Shown here: in pieces, positions 21,831 to 35,526 of the stretch
Layout: each line of letters opens with the position of its first letter
How positions within the stretch are numbered: position 1 is the first letter of the stretch
From: Carposina sasakii
Lineage: Eukaryota; Arthropoda; Insecta; Lepidoptera; Carposinidae
DNA length: 64,000 nt
Assembly (NCBI GenBank): GCA_014607495.2
Contig: CP053154.1
Span: forward strand, 12,772,001-12,836,000
Direction of reading: 5' to 3'
The notes under the pieces: model-generated
The model's database searches: none
What the model saw: only the letters and a program-made list of their open reading frames with translations
What the model was told of the DNA's origin: nothing
Translations under genes and position numbers: made by a program

Positions 21831-23418
21831 TTATACAATACATATTTATCGTTAATATCTTTTTTAAGATTGGACCCTCAATCTCTGTTTACGAAGTTCC
21901 TTAAAAGATAAGAATTGACCTTTAGTTTTTAAAAAATGCAAACTTGTCAATCTTTGATATATAAATAACATGACTTAAAATCTAATTATGATTGATTTTA
22001 GCCTTGTATCTTGAACTACGCTTCAAATTATAAAATGGCAAGTTGATTATTACTTGTAATAATGTTAGTAAGTATAGAAATAGGTCGATATCATGCTAGT
22101 CAATTTAAATGAATAATTATTTGTGAATATTATTATTACTAGATACAGTAAAAATATTACGCATCGAAGACACGACTGATTAAGATGAATTACAAACTTT
22201 AGTAATTATGAAAGTTTTTAATTACATGCCCTGAGTGACCTAAACTCTAGTCTTTGCCCAGACAGAAAAATTCAAATAACTCCAAGCAATGTTCCAAGCT
22301 TATATTAATTTAATACGCTAAAAAAAGCAAAGAAAGATTAATGCAGAGAAAATTATTATATAGTTATGATAACGAGAGATTAAAGATAAAATTATAAAAA
22401 CTAATTAAATATAAATATTTTTTTATTTCTGTTTTCGACGGCTGACCTAATCAAGTTAAATAAGGACTTCCATTATCTTCTAAAAATGGCTCCGTAACAA
22501 GCGTTTATATACAAAATATACCTACAGTATCTATTATATGGCAGGGGAGTATGGGTTATATGTCGGAAATCGCAGGTCCTTTTAACTTTGCTGAATATTA
22601 ATAAAACCTTTATTTTTAGAATGTCATTTGTTTAGAAACTTTTCCGGGTCCGAATTAGCTCTACTTTTGTGAACCTTTTTTTAATTTGAATTTGGTTTTC
22701 AATAGTCAAATGTTACGAAAAATGCGTGTTGTACTTTAGATGCGGTTTTGATATAATGTACAACAAGAATTAATATGTACAATGTATATTTATCAATTCT
22801 GTGGAATTCTTAACTATAGGATGATATAGGTACATACCTACATACTATCTATTTAGTTATGTATTATGCCCATTTCAAATGATTTACATAAATATAAAAA
22901 TCAATTCAACGTGTTTCGGATTTCAATGAAAATTAATTTCTTCACAATGTTATTAAAGCTACGTTTTTAAATATTGAAAAACGCGGAGGTTTTGCAATTT
23001 ACGACTATAGAAATAAAGAGTCCATTGTATATTAATTCTAACAGTTATAATAACCGGAAGCCATATTGCACAAATTGACACCTTATGCAGTTGGACATCC
23101 GTTTCAGACTACAATGATTGGCGCAAGACATGATACTCATAAAACCTTAAAGTACCTCTTGTTGACAGAAGTAAGATATGGTCAGTAAGATATATTAGAA
23201 ATATATAAAATACACGTAAAATATATTAAATGGAATGTATTACGTATGAATGAAAACTTATTGAATGATATACTTTCGTATAAACCTACAGTTTAACTGC
23301 ATATGTTTTTATGTGGGTTAAAATGTCATGGGTTAAAAATTCACTAACTTTGATTTTAATTAACACAAGTGAATAAAATTTTATATTTAGTACTCAGACC
23401 ATTCAATAAATCCAAGAA
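21831..23418. other. No gene seen
   Basis: AT-rich unique-looking DNA without a recognised gene. Confidence 0.5.
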
Positions 23419-23500
23419 TACATATATACATACATATAATCACGCCTTTATCCCTTACGGGGTAGGCAGAGCACCAAGGGCCAATAGAACCACATGCGAA
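23419..23500 (-). repeat. (TATG)n-tailed repeat, 5'-truncated copy
   Basis: ATACATACATATAATCACGC leads into CTTACGGGGTAGGCAGAGC and CAAGGGCC, then breaks off. The 79-codon minus ORF over it ends in repeat-encoded peptide and is not a gene. Confidence 0.8.
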
Positions 23501-24164
23501 TACATACATGCATAGATAGAATCGGTAAAGTCTCATCAACATAGTGTAACACTTGATATACAGAGTATTTGTGACAGCCAGGCAAATATTGATACCATGA
23601 CTTCAGACTATGATTCTGAGGCGGAAAACACTGAAAATTTTCGAAGGAATTTCCAACCTTTCCAAAATTTTCCAACATGTTTTCCATATTTTCAGAAAAT
23701 GGCTTAATTCGTTTAATTAGGCCTTAGATAGTGACTTAAAAATAAAAATTTAATCAAAAGATAATTTTCAATAAAAAATTTGCCCTCGAAAAGTTCCAAT
23801 AACTGATCAACCCTAATGGAGAGTCACAAGTGATTCAAAAGAACAGCAATGTGTCACATAATCACCAATGGGTCATTTAAATAGTCACAGGACCACCCGA
23901 TACATATGGCGCGGAGAGCAAAGATTACTAATATGTAATCAAATCAAAAATAAATTTCCTACGAGTAATAACACTGTCGTATAACTCAACACAATTTCAG
24001 CATTTCATTATTTGCCTGGCTGTCACCCACACCCTGTATTTGACTTTATCTAATAATCGGAATCTGATAACAACATAGGTATATTTTCAATACATAGGTG
24101 ATGTTGAATTATGGCAGCTAAAGGTCATGTGCTGAATAATTTTTATTTGCTTATTATTTTGTTA
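23501..24164. other. No gene seen
   Basis: Unique-looking DNA; nothing recognised. Confidence 0.5.
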
Positions 24165-24371
24165 CTATTTACGTAACGGATCGATGTTTGTGCACGTTAA
24201 TCTCAGAAACGGCTGAACCGATTTCGATTAAGTTTTCAGGAATATGTTGTGACAGGTCCCACTTAACATATAGGATACTTTTTATCCCGGGTAAATGTTT
24301 TTATCCCGGGTAATATCGACATTTTATTTTTTCTGCAATCCATGCGGACGGTGTCGCGGGCGTCCACTAGT
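24165..24371 (-). repeat. ACTAGTGGACGCCCGCGAC repeat, copy 2
   Basis: On the minus strand: ACTAGTGGACGCCCGCGACA, then CCCGGGATAAAAACATTT and CGAAATCGGTTCAGCCGTTT. It is shorter than copy 1 on the distal side. Confidence 0.75.
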
Positions 24372-27300
24372 AAATAATATTTCGTTTAGTTTAGCATAAG
24401 TACTAAGTACTCAGTGGAGAAGTATCTACTAAGTACCATTTTATAAGTTTTGCGTTTGTTCGTAAACAAAAAATATGTTCTCAACTTTGAATCCTGGCAT
24501 TTATAAGGAAAAGTTATGAAATTAAAACGGAAACCAATGAAAATATTTGAAGTTTCACATTCAACAAGTGAATTGCCATCGCAGCATCATCGGCCGGAAG
24601 GAAATAAACAAATACTTCAGAATGAAACAACAAGTTTCAAAGAAAATTCAGCCACAATATGAAAGAATTTTTCTTTGAACTCGCTGGTGGAAAACAATCT
24701 CTCAACAATGCATTTCCTTCAGCGCCTGAATGTTTTGTGGCTTTCTTATAAATGTTAATTTAGTTATTGACGTTATGTAAGAACTTAACTTTCATTTTTT
24801 ACTTGATTTTGGTAAATTTGATGAAATAAAGTTATCAGATACTTCACTTTACGTGAATTTTATACTTACAGCTTATTTTGTAGTTGAATAATTAAGTACT
24901 GCTTTACCTAATCCTATTAACATCTGGCTTTTTGGATATAGATATTTTGGAATATTTTAATTATATTTTATACTTTAACTATATTTCAGTTCTGCCTACC
25001 CATTTTCGGGAATACAGCCGTGTGTATAAATATTTAGTTTTCACCGCTGCCAGTATATATTTACATTTTCATTGTATAACATATAAGTATGACAAGTGTA
25101 TTGAGAATACGATGGGCGTTGTTTCATAGCCGACACTTAAGGGTTGCGTTTAAAAAACACATTAAGGCTCTCGTTAACGAAGGATTTAATGACGCTTAAG
25201 ACGAGCGGATTCTGAGATTTAATCTCGTCATAAACCCCCTTTGTTTCGCTCTATTTATGTACTTCACCCCTATAAGAAATATTGGAGGAAAACATCTTGA
25301 GATTTGCACAAGTACTACCAACTTGAGTCGTAATATTATAATGATTTATATATTTATGTCATTGTTTTATGCATGTAATTTTTGTATTTTATTATGAGTA
25401 TACAAATAAATGTAACAAACTGTTGTTAGTATTAGAGGAATATGCTGAATTTCACAGCACATATTAGGATGTATGTTTATGTAGATACAAATAACTATTT
25501 TTTCTTTAAGATTTTTTTATTGATATAACAACGTAAAATTTTTTTAACGTGTTCAACTGAGTATTTATGTTTGTATCTTAATATATTTATCGTATGCCTA
25601 TTGAATAAGCACTGGTATTACAAAACCGCTTATTCAATAATACGAGTAGGTACGTCTGCGATATTTCCACCAAGAAAATTCCTTGAAGTTTTTATTATTT
25701 TATTATACAGCCGTAAATTGTTTGTATTATCATGTAAGTAGGAAAATAAAGGCATACTGTGACACAGATTTTTTTAAAGACAACGCAGAGCTGGTATTTT
25801 TATAGGAGTTAGCCCGGCGCTGCGAGCCTTGTATGGCACAAATGCTATATCAATAAAATGTATATCAGAATATTATTGTTTTTTGCTTTTTGCGTCTTTA
25901 TTTCTATAAGTAGTAAATTTTGTGGCAAAATTATTATCATATTCAAGGCGTATAGTGACCATTTTGTTTGAAGCCGTCAGTCGGGGAAAATTCCCAACTT
26001 TATGGTGCAAATGCTGTTTTACGCTTTAATAACCAGGTAAGTTATGACGGTGAGGCATAAAGTTATAAATTGTGATAAGACGTTTAGTAAACTATTCTTT
26101 TATTAATATATTGCCTACGTTGATTTAATGGAGTCATCTTACAGCAGTTAAACAATAGTTTCCGTAAAGCACGCGTCATTTTAAACCGACTTTTAAAAAA
26201 TGGAGAAGGCTCTCAATTTTACCGTCATTTTTCGTGAAATGATCTTCTTCTACTTCGGTTGGGTTCAGTAGGTACATAATACAGAGAAAAAATGAATTTA
26301 ACTCCATAATAAACAAGGAAATAATCTAATTTTTATTTAACCACCCGTAACTTTTTCTCAGTAAAACCACATAAAGGTCTTAAAGTAATTTAGCGATTAA
26401 AAAGCTTAGATACATAATGTTATTTGCCTTTTCACTAATAAAATTGCCGTTTTTTTATATTTATTTTATTCCTATAAAAAAGTTACATAAATGGTTTAAT
26501 AGTGCCATTAAACCTGTGGGGTTTCACTGTTGTTGTTATTAATGTTACAGATTCGGCGGGAAAAGCTGGAAGGGAGCGGGTGTAATATTCTTGTGAAAAT
26601 CAAAATTTATTTGTAAATGGCTTGCATGTGTCCGTAAAGTGATGTTTTTTGGTAGATAAGTAATATTTTGTTTACTTGTTATGTGAATCTAGTGTGTGTG
26701 CATGGTTTTATATGCAGGTAAGCTGAGTAAAACTTTAGCCGGAATACGATCTCTTCATGGGCTCATGTAAGTTGTTTCTGCAATTATTTTTGATTTTTAC
26801 TAATTTTAAACTCGTTCTTGAGGATTTTTCCGACGTTTCCACTCATCATCATTGTCATTCATCATAAATTCAGAATACATTTTACTAAACAATGATTAGG
26901 CTGTATGGGCTTAGTTCCCCTTGCCTTTCCTTCGGGATAAACTAAACAAAAAACAAAAAAATTGATGTTACATGTGCCTATACTTGTATACCAAATTAAT
27001 AAATCGCTTGTAATTTTTACCACAAAGAGTTCATAGGAATTCTAGCCATCTAGCGTAACATAACCTTTTCGGATGTCTCGTAAAATAAACTATTTTGAAC
27101 TCAACGAGAATGACATTAGATACCCATTGCATGACAGGGATAGCCACAGATAGCCATGACATGCTACACAGGTGTGCGTTTAAAAACAGAGCACGTAGTA
27201 TACACCCAAGTGTCTCAAAGATATGTACCATGGCCAACGATAGATATATAGGTTTATTATAGGTTTTTTTCCTAACAAAAATTTTACGAGTAAGAAACTC

Positions 27301-27540
27301 TATGACGATTCGGCCCAATCTCGTCATCTTTATATTTTAGCACGATTTTGTATGTCGAGTATTTCTTATAAATTACTAGCCGAAAAATCACTAAGTTATA
27401 GATGAGGGTGGTGATTTTAAGTACTTATTTATTCTTTTTAGTTTAAAAATCAATAGGAAATGTGGCAAGTAGAGGCTTGTACATTTTCTTCATTACAATA
27501 CTTATACAAATACAAACTTCATACAAATACTTGCAGTAAT
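24372..27540. other. Long interval without a gene; small hairpin
   Basis: AT-rich. A 12-bp perfect inverted repeat TATTGAATAAGC/GCTTATTCAATA lies at 25599-25639. A short CATTTTCGGGAATACAGCCG fragment near 25000 belongs to the second (CATA)-linked repeat family. A 98-codon minus ORF (27031-27327) is unrecognised. No exon was seen. Confidence 0.45.
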
Positions 27541-27815
27541 TACAGGGTGTTTTTTTGTGGCCACCTTTAACGAAGGGTACGTATTCTATAAATATAAGTT
27601 TATGCCAAAAAAAATCGTGCTCAAATTTATAGTGTCTATGATAGTTTTTTTATAGACAGATATTATTATTTTTCGTGAGACACATTTATGCAGAAAAACG
27701 CAGTCTATTTACTCAACTTTGGACCCTAATATTTTGGAAACCAGACACTTCCCAGGTATGCTTTCATGGAGAAAAATTTTAATAGTTTTCGGGAACGTAC
27801 CAAAAATCACCCTGT
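27541..27815 (-). mobile_element. TATACAG-ended MITE, copy 3 (inverted)
   Basis: Begins TACAGGGTGTTTTTTTGTGG and ends AAAATCACCCTGTG. The inner phrase CAGAAAAACGCAGTCTATTT shows reversed orientation relative to copies 1, 2 and 4. Confidence 0.8.
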
Positions 27816-29007
27816 GTTCTCACTTTATAAAATATTATAATGCAGAAATAATTTTAATACTACGTAAACCAAACCAAATTTTTTGAATTACATCAGCCAA
27901 ACATTACACTAACCATTGGTCAACCGACTTCCCATAGGTACGCCATAGCCCTAAGTAATTTAAAGTTTTTAAATTTTCTATCATCTAATTGTCTTAAATG
28001 TTATTAAATACCATCCCGTGCTACAACATGAACATGATAAATAGTTATTACTGGTACCTTCACTAGTGTTTTGAAGAGTTTGAACAAATAAAAAACACGA
28101 ATTCCTAGCTCAATATCACCGCTATGTTTGCACTAACGGCTCGTATGTTTAAATCAAACAATCTAGCCAAACTTTCCTTTATCGCCAAAACTACGATACC
28201 TCAACCTTAGTATGGTGGAACTAGGCCTATTTTCTAGTGAATTTTTGTACTTTAGCTGTGGTTGTAGTTTGGTTTTGAGTTTTGAAACACTTGGAAAATT
28301 CAAATGTTGGTATAGTGAGAATGCATTACTTAGGTACATTATGATGATATTTCTTTTCAATAATCAATTTTGTTGATCTTATAGTTAGCATGTTCCATGG
28401 GTTAGTTCTTTAAAAACCTTTAGCTCCATTAGATTTAAGTATTTTATTTACACTATTTGTCGGTCTTAGCCATGTGCATTTTGATGCCCTTTTAGGCAAT
28501 TCTATATTTTTCTTGACTGCAATATTTTTTGCCTAATCATCTGCCACTATTTTAAGTTTCTCTCTAATGAGAATATTATTACTTTTGCTTCAAATAGCTA
28601 TACATTTTATAGCAATATTTCTAGTACTTAGATCAGCATTAAAAGTAGGCAGTTGCAGTCATAGATTATGCTAGGCACATCTGAATTAAACATTAATCCC
28701 TACAGCTCCAGCGGCTGATTTATATATTGTTGATTATTCATTGCGTGCTGCGGATGAATATGCATAGACGAGAAGCTATATTAAAGCATCGACCGAATTT
28801 GTTTACAGGAAATAGATGATTAATGGCGTAGCAGAATGTGCGTACAATGTCATAGATGATTGCGGAGTCCGCCACATTGTCACACTTATCTTGAGACTGG
28901 ATTTATGGTACGAAAAATTACATTGTAGCAAAGTAGTATTGCAATAAAATTTTGTGACTGTACAAGTGAAATTTTGTTCTGTACGTAGGTAAAGAGTTTG
29001 TGATGAG
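27816..29007. other. No gene seen
   Basis: AT-rich unique-looking DNA; nothing recognised. Confidence 0.5.
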
Positions 29008-29090
29008 TCCCTAAAACTTGATCAAGTTAGCGACAGTAACAACTTTATCCATCAGATAGGTTATCTAACCATTGCAAAAATCGGTCTTTA
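29008..29090. mobile_element. GGCCGATTTTTCC MITE, right half only
   Basis: CTAAAACTTGATCAAGTTAG then AACTTTATCC, GATAGGTTATCTAACCATTG and CAAAAATCGGTC; the left arm is missing. Confidence 0.7.
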
Positions 29091-31494
29091 GAGAAATAAA
29101 ATAAAGAAGGAATAAACAAACAGAGTAGACAGTCCAATTAATTTGCGGAAGACAACAGCCGAAGGCTTATTAAAACAGAGATATCATGCCATTGTGGCAG
29201 AAGGACAGTATCTTACGGCTAACTGCAATAAAACTGTAATAGAATAAATATCCGTTCGCGATCGTTTTGACATTTCAATTAAGGTTGGAAAATATAGAGG
29301 ATGGTATTCAAAATACTCAGAATGGACGAACGCAAATTCGCAGTTTAACAACCTTTCCTGTGTTACTTGGTGTTTAAAAAAGTTGCAGTTGTTTAAAACT
29401 GAATGATAGATGGTTGGAAAGCCAAAGCGTCATCTGAAATTCAGTCAAAAACGGTTGGCTCTGATTGGATAAGAAGATCCTTTGCTAAACATTTACATCA
29501 GGGTTCTCCGACAAATTCCTCCCAGTGACCTTGTAGTACCTACGAGTATTTCCAATTTAGAAGTCAACATGATATACTTCCTTGAACCCTTACAATTTCC
29601 TTCATGTTTCTCCATGGACTATTCCTGGGGACAGCCATTAGCTGCAGAACTTGTCTGATCGCAGTCGGCACGCGCACTGACGTATCAGATCGAGATTATT
29701 CCAACTGTACCGTTCGCGTTGCTAGTAAAAACCGTAATTGACTACTGTGTACTGTACTAAATGCGGGAGACCTGTTCTCTTTGACATTTTCGTTTCAAGT
29801 AGCCTCTGTGGCTTGTCTGACAAGTTGTGCTAACGCCACGCATAAATCCGTCCCGTTTTTATTATGTGCTGCTTTCTTCAAACTTAAAAGGACTCAGATG
29901 TTGAGTAAGAATTATGTTTTATCATCATTTCTTTGTATTTCGTTCTCTTATTTGCTGCTAGTAAGCTTTGTTTGTTAACTTATACCTATACTCTTGCAGT
30001 GAATTTTATAATAGTATCTTTTGTTTAATCGAGTAATCTAAATCTTCAAAAAATAATATCTATCTATCATTAGTATATTCATTAACTCATTTGGCCAATG
30101 GTGGTGGGAGATAAAATAAATAAATTACATAATTTTTCCTAAATGTAATCAGTAAACGTCAGTAGTGAATGCGGTAGCATGATTGAAGTCAAACTTGACT
30201 TTTGTTTAATGGGATCCGCAATACTATTAAACACTCTTGGATCGTTGGATACATCATGGTGGAGAAAACTGTAATAGGTACTATTGAAGAAACTGGTACT
30301 ATTACAACTATAGATTTCTAAGCTGCTGCGGCTATAATTTCTAAAAGACGCATGTAATCGTTCAGCCGAATCAATGAAGGATTTTCTGACAAGTTAAAAT
30401 AACTGTCGAAAATAGATGGCGTGAGCGAATCTCCTACACTAGCTCCTCCTCCTTCCATTTTTTACTTTTAACAGTTCTCAGAAAATCACCCATTCAACTT
30501 TGCAGCTTTTTGTGACGTTATTTGGCAATTTTGCCCTGTAGCTTTAACATGAACTCTTCGATGGACGATGGAAATACGATTGTGGAAGCGAGACGTTGCT
30601 GCTAGCGAGACATCTCTGCTTTGAGTTCAGTAGTAAATTGATAGTGTCATCCTTGTGTCACGGAGTCAATAGATGTTGTTTCTGTAATCTTTATTCTTAA
30701 AATCTGAGTCCACTATTTGAATAAAATTAAAATTATTAATAATAAAATAATTAAATGTTTAAATTAAAATAATTAAAGAAAACACCTAAATTATAATTTT
30801 CACTTTGAAGAATATAAAATAATTAATTTCTGTCTTTTAACTTATCGATTATTGGTATAAAGTTATGTTATTTAACTTATTGCACAGTTGTATACCAAAC
30901 GTTAGCTTTCATAATTTTAAATAAATTACATAAAGTAAATTAAACGGACAACTCATATTCATGTTTCAAATATGATGTTGTTTATTGATTTCAACAAAAT
31001 AATTCACTTGACTGTTGGAAATGTTGTGAAAGCATAATTTCGATGTATAGCAAGTTGTGTGGCGAATGATATATTGCTAATAGTTCTACGCCCCGGTTTA
31101 ATTTCAAATATTCACACGCTATGAAATATTGCAATGCATTAACATAAGTAGTTAAGATGGGACAATCTCCGCTGCCAAATGTTCTGAGGATCTCAGCTTT
31201 AAAAAATCCTATTGTTTTAATATATGTGAATTTTATATATTATGTTATGACACATATATTTTTGCCTACATAAGGCATAATATGTTATTTAATGAAACAC
31301 CACAAAACTTTATCAGTTAGGAAAATATCATGGACGCAGTCGAAGTTTTTTGGTCTACTGCCAGGACTATTGATTGAAATAGTCAACATCGAGAATTGTA
31401 CCGATAGAGTTTAAATTATTGCCACATGCAATTACTAAATATTATATTCGTAAATCGCGCTTTTAGTTAGACATTTCCATCAACATACATACCT
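29091..31494. other. No gene seen
   Basis: Unique-looking DNA. The segments 29640-29770 and 30300-30660 are somewhat richer in CpG and could be regulatory, but nothing decisive was seen. Confidence 0.4.
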
Positions 31495-31735
31495 ATAGGT
31501 ACATACAATAGAAACCGTTTTGTTACGCCTGTGTTCCTAAACTGGGGTAGCAAAAAAAAAAACGTGATCAAAAAGGAGAACCCGCAGCCACGTTTAGAAT
31601 AGCGAGGATAGATGTAAATCATCAGTGACAATTTGCAAGCTTATCGCCACAGAGAATGCCCGCGTTCCTTAGTCGACTCTTACGACATGCACGGAAGGAG
31701 ATGCAGCTGATGTATTCTAGTAATCTCCCTCCGTT
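31495..31735 (+). repeat. Second (CATA)-linked repeat family, long copy
   Basis: ACATACAT tracts precede CTGTGTTCCTAAACTGGGGT, GAACCCGCAGCCACGTTTAG, AGATGTAAATCATCAGTGAC and the end block TTAGTCGACTCTTACGACAT through GATGCAGCTGATGTATTCT. The same order is seen at 59600-59815. Confidence 0.75.
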
Positions 31736-32733
31736 AATTAGTGATTACTATTACTTACCGGATATCCTGAATTAAAGGAAAACAAATATCTTTTATAGTT
31801 CATAAGTAAAGGTATGATAATACATTATATACATATAAGTAACAAGAGTATACATTGAAACTTTAATCAATGATTTGGTTCCAAACTATGCGCGGAATTT
31901 AATCATGCAATGAATAATATCATGAACATCATGCAGTTTCTGTTTAATCGTATTCATAGCATGAATCATGCGGGGATATATTAGTATCTGGGAATATATG
32001 CAGGTAAACAGTGGAAACAATGGTCATACAGATTTTAAACAAGAGTGATTTTAATTAATGGGTACATTCACAAGATTGTACAACATCGGGGTACTTTTAG
32101 CCCCGGGGGTAAACTTTGGACCAAACCGAAAATTAAAAAATTAAACTTCCAGTTTGTCTGGATCTGGATCGATGTACCTAATGTTAGCTTTTCATCGATA
32201 GATAGCGTAATACTGTTTGGGCCAAAGCTGACCCCAGAGGATAAAGTACCCCCATGTTACGTTATCTCGGTTATTTGAAGTTATTATAGGAAATGAATGA
32301 GTCATATAATGTTCCATTCATATAGGATTGTATATTGGGGATGCTTCGGTCATATTTGTATATTAGACCGTATGGGTTGCAGCTTGCATCATTTGAAAAA
32401 ACATACCCTGTACCAAGTGGCCACCTGTGGTTCACCGAGCGCCACCGAAAAAGAAACATAATATATTACTTACATATATCTACATATAACATACTTATCG
32501 TACATAAAGATACGTAATATTTGTTATAAATAAATATAATGAAAACAAAAGTTATTTATATCTAGATGATTAACCGTTGGGTTTAATGGAATAGGTTTAT
32601 AGTATAAGGTCACCTTAAATGACATTTATTTAGTGCCCGTTTGATGGGATTAATATACAACAGCGTAGGTAGATAGTTAGTTACCTATCTTGTTATGCTA
32701 AGCTAAATAATATAATTTATACATATTCGCATT
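31736..32733. other. No gene seen
   Basis: Contains overlapping short ORFs on both strands (32045-32517) without recognisable similarity or exon signals. Confidence 0.45.
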
Positions 32734-32983
32734 AGGCCGCGTGGTGCCGGCAGAGTAGAATTCGTACCACCCCATATCTACCCGTGGGTATCGTACGAGG
32801 CGATTAAGGGTTTCCGGGAGGTGGGCAACAGCGCCTCCCGTGTTGACAACATAGTCCAAAATACAAATTGCGGTCACCAACCCGCCTGCCCAGCGTGGTG
32901 AATATGGGCAAATACCCCCCATGGCAGTTTGTGGCGTGCCCTGGGGAGGCCTACAGCGGCCTAGGCTATGATGATGATGATGG
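32734..32983 (+). mobile_element. SINE-like element with (ATG)n tail
   Basis: Head GGCCGCGTGGTGCCGGCAGA, middle CCTCCCGTGTTGACAACATA and tail CTATGATGATGATGATGG. It is the best-preserved forward copy of the family nested in the Transib (1750-2006) and expanded at 7185-7565. The 110-codon ORF on the opposite strand is a repeat artefact. Confidence 0.8.
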
Positions 32984-33320
32984 TGACATATTCTCAATAA
33001 TTGAAACCCTTTATACAGCGGCCTTATCATTCAAGAGCAATTTTTTTTTTCAAAGAATGAAATATACTTTAAATAAAAATCAAAGATTAATAATCATGTT
33101 CCAATATTTAAGTATGTACATTCCATGGCAACGAACTTGCTGTAAATATATTAACGGTGTTTTATGTAGCACGTCCTAAGTTTATACTATTTGCTTGGTT
33201 AGGAAAATATTAAGAGCTTTAGATGAACACTGGAGAACGGAGAACTGGAGAAGTTCAAATAACTACTTGAAACCAATGCCTATGGAAACATTAGGATTAG
33301 GATAACTATTTCTGTCTAAA

Positions 33321-33531
33321 GGCTCGAGCACACCGGATGCGTGTGCGTGCACGTAAGCGTAGACGTATACGTACCTCTGAGTTGTAATGTATGAAACTAT
33401 ATAGGCACGGGCAGACCGGATGCGTATGCGTAGACGTAAGCATAGACGTCAAGCGGTGACAGTTCTATACATTAAACTCAGAGGTACGTCTACGCTTACG
33501 GGCACGCATACGCAGCCGGTGTGCTCGAGCC
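33321..33531 (-). mobile_element. Palindromic TTAA-flanked MITE, copy 2
   Basis: A 211-bp element, inverted relative to 971-1162. Left flank TAAA (33317-33320, one change from TTAA), right flank TTAA (33532-33535). The ends GGCTCGAGCACACCGGATGC and CCGGTGTGCTCGAGCC are inverted repeats. The centre reads as the complement of copy 1. Confidence 0.85.
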
Positions 33532-33535
33532 TTAA

Positions 33536-33879
33536 TCCGGTGGAGCTTGCACTTGCATTAAATAACTAAGCCTAGATTTAATTTTATCCCCGAATAACAC
33601 ACATGCTGGTTTATCCTTTTTTAACGTAACGTTTATCTGAAGATTAGAAAGTTAAATAGACGGGAGACAACATATAACCGAGGATTAATCTTATACTTAT
33701 ACCTCTATAATATAACTAACTTAATTTTTCTATCTAAGACAATATGCCTAGTTTATTATGTTGCAAGTGACACTGAGCAGGTAATAATTATTATGTACCT
33801 AAAATCTGTAATACGGAGCCCAATGTGGTGTTAGGTATTAGTTTGTTGGAAGTACGGCTTCCAGTATATCTTAATATTC
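33536..33879. other. No gene seen
   Basis: Unique-looking DNA, nothing recognised. Confidence 0.5.
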
Positions 33880-34440
33880 ATGGGGCCGCATAGAGAAAAT
33901 GGAATCGCGTGTTCAAATGCGCCGGTCAGCGTCTCGCGTAGAATCGATTCGACGAGGCATCGCAGTAGTATGCAAATAGTAATCGACACCACAATCGATT
34001 GGATGAATATCGAGTACTTTAGCGTGACCGGAGACTTGTACGTTTCCGAGATTACGTTCCACGTAACGGTGCACGTGCGAACTGGTTTCTGTTTTTTTTT
34101 GATCGATGGGAATATGTCGACCTCTTTACTGACGTGGATGTAATTAGATGGTATTCATACAAATTTTAATTAGTTTTGGTAATAGATATGACAATACAAT
34201 AAAGGTACCTAGCTAGAGTTGTAAAGTTTCAAATGCCCTTGCCGCCGTGAGCACAGAGCACACGTGGGACAATATATGGCGTGTATATGGTGTATACTGT
34301 ATGTATATGCTAGGGTATTGCCAAAGGGACATATTTATCGCCTCCCGACCGAATCTGTGATGTTTTAATGCACTGTTTATTGCGATTTACGACAGTCGTC
34401 GTCGGACTTGTCTCGCCCACTGCTGCCTACGTTCAGCCCT
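33880..34440. promoter_or_regulatory. Candidate regulatory block, unique and CpG-richer
   Basis: Non-repetitive and visibly richer in CpG than its surroundings. It holds a POU octamer ATGCAAAT (33971-33978), several ATCGAT/ATCGATT motifs, E-box CACGTG sequences near 34075 and 34263, and TTTATTGCGATTTACGAC, a Hox/Cdx-like site pair, near 34377. It lies about 5 kb inside the Shank intron. An 87-codon ORF spans part of it, but nothing suggests a protein. The regulatory role is inference only. Confidence 0.3.
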
Positions 34441-35463
34441 ATTACTGTACTACATTAGTTAGGTACTTATGTGTAAGTTGTGATAACTGGCATTTCTGAT
34501 TTTATATTCTATGACCCTCGTTACTTAAGGTAGTCCGTACTTATGTGGTTATTTTTGGTATGTAAGTACCTATACCCAAATGCAGCGGTAGGCTCATAAC
34601 TTTTCACGTGCGATATTAAATAGGCTGACAGATGGCGTATGTCCAACCATTTAGGATGTAGAAAAATCTATTAAAATAAATGTTCGAGAATTTATCATTA
34701 ATTTTAATTATCATTAAATATAATTAAGTAACGTCTTAATGAAGTTCATTAAGTCTAATCATAATTTAGCCGAATTTGCGAGAAATATTGTCGAGAATCA
34801 AGTGTCTACTTTAAAGGAGAGCGCTTGAGATCCAAGCTCCGATTCTACATGGACTCGATGTCCTCTCGAAATAAATGCAATAATCGATAATCCCTTGGAC
34901 TACATCTCTTTCATTAATTTCTAACAAATATTGACACAGTAGGAAAAAGTCTTTATAAATATTTGGTTATAAGTCATTGTACGCAATTTTCAGTAGTACG
35001 AAGTTAATAAAAAAACATCCTCTTTAAAACAATCAACAGTTAAAATTCAACTTTAATCTAATTTTCATCTTTATGCACTAAAAGTATTCTTATTATAACA
35101 GTGATGTTTACAGCAAGCAACTTACTAAAAATTTTCCTCAAATTCAAAATTATTTATTCGATATGAAAGCATTAACTATTGTTTGTCGATGGTCTTTTTA
35201 TATGTTACTTTCTATGTTCGCACCCCAAAATGAAACCGCTACCAAACAAAAAAAGGAGGTGAATTTAAACAACCTAAAAAAATAAATCGCAAAGATCTTG
35301 CTTTGGCAACGGTCACCACCCCATGGTGCGATTTGTTCCGGTCTGTCAGGCATAAGTTGGCGATTCGGGGCTTAATAGCCACCAACGTGGGACTCTCCAT
35401 GCTACAGGGCTAATTGACCAATTTCATTATACCTAATACTTAACCCATCTATACCTATATGAT
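34441..35463. other. No gene seen; short dispersed repeat
   Basis: AT-rich. 35163-35222 (starting ATGAAAGCATTAACTATTG) is related to 8338-8402. The GC-richer DNA after it (35290-35410) is not recognised. Confidence 0.45.
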
Positions 35464-35524
35464 AAAAAATTACTTCTAATTGCAAAGATAGCTAGAATCT
35501 TTGCAATTAGAAGTAAATTTTTAT
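35464..35524. repeat. Long near-perfect hairpin
   Basis: AAAAATTACTTCTAATTGCA...GAT is followed, after the 7-base loop AGCTAGA, by its complement ATCTTTGCAATTAGAAGTAA. The arms are about 25 bp with one extra A. It ends where a (CATA)n-linked repeat begins. Confidence 0.88.
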
Positions 35525-35526
35525 AA

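Noticed and set aside
23448..23687. 79-codon ORF, and similar peptides ending LVLCLPRKG at 48720
   Set aside because: The shared peptide is the translation of the (TATG)n-tailed repeat, not a conserved protein.
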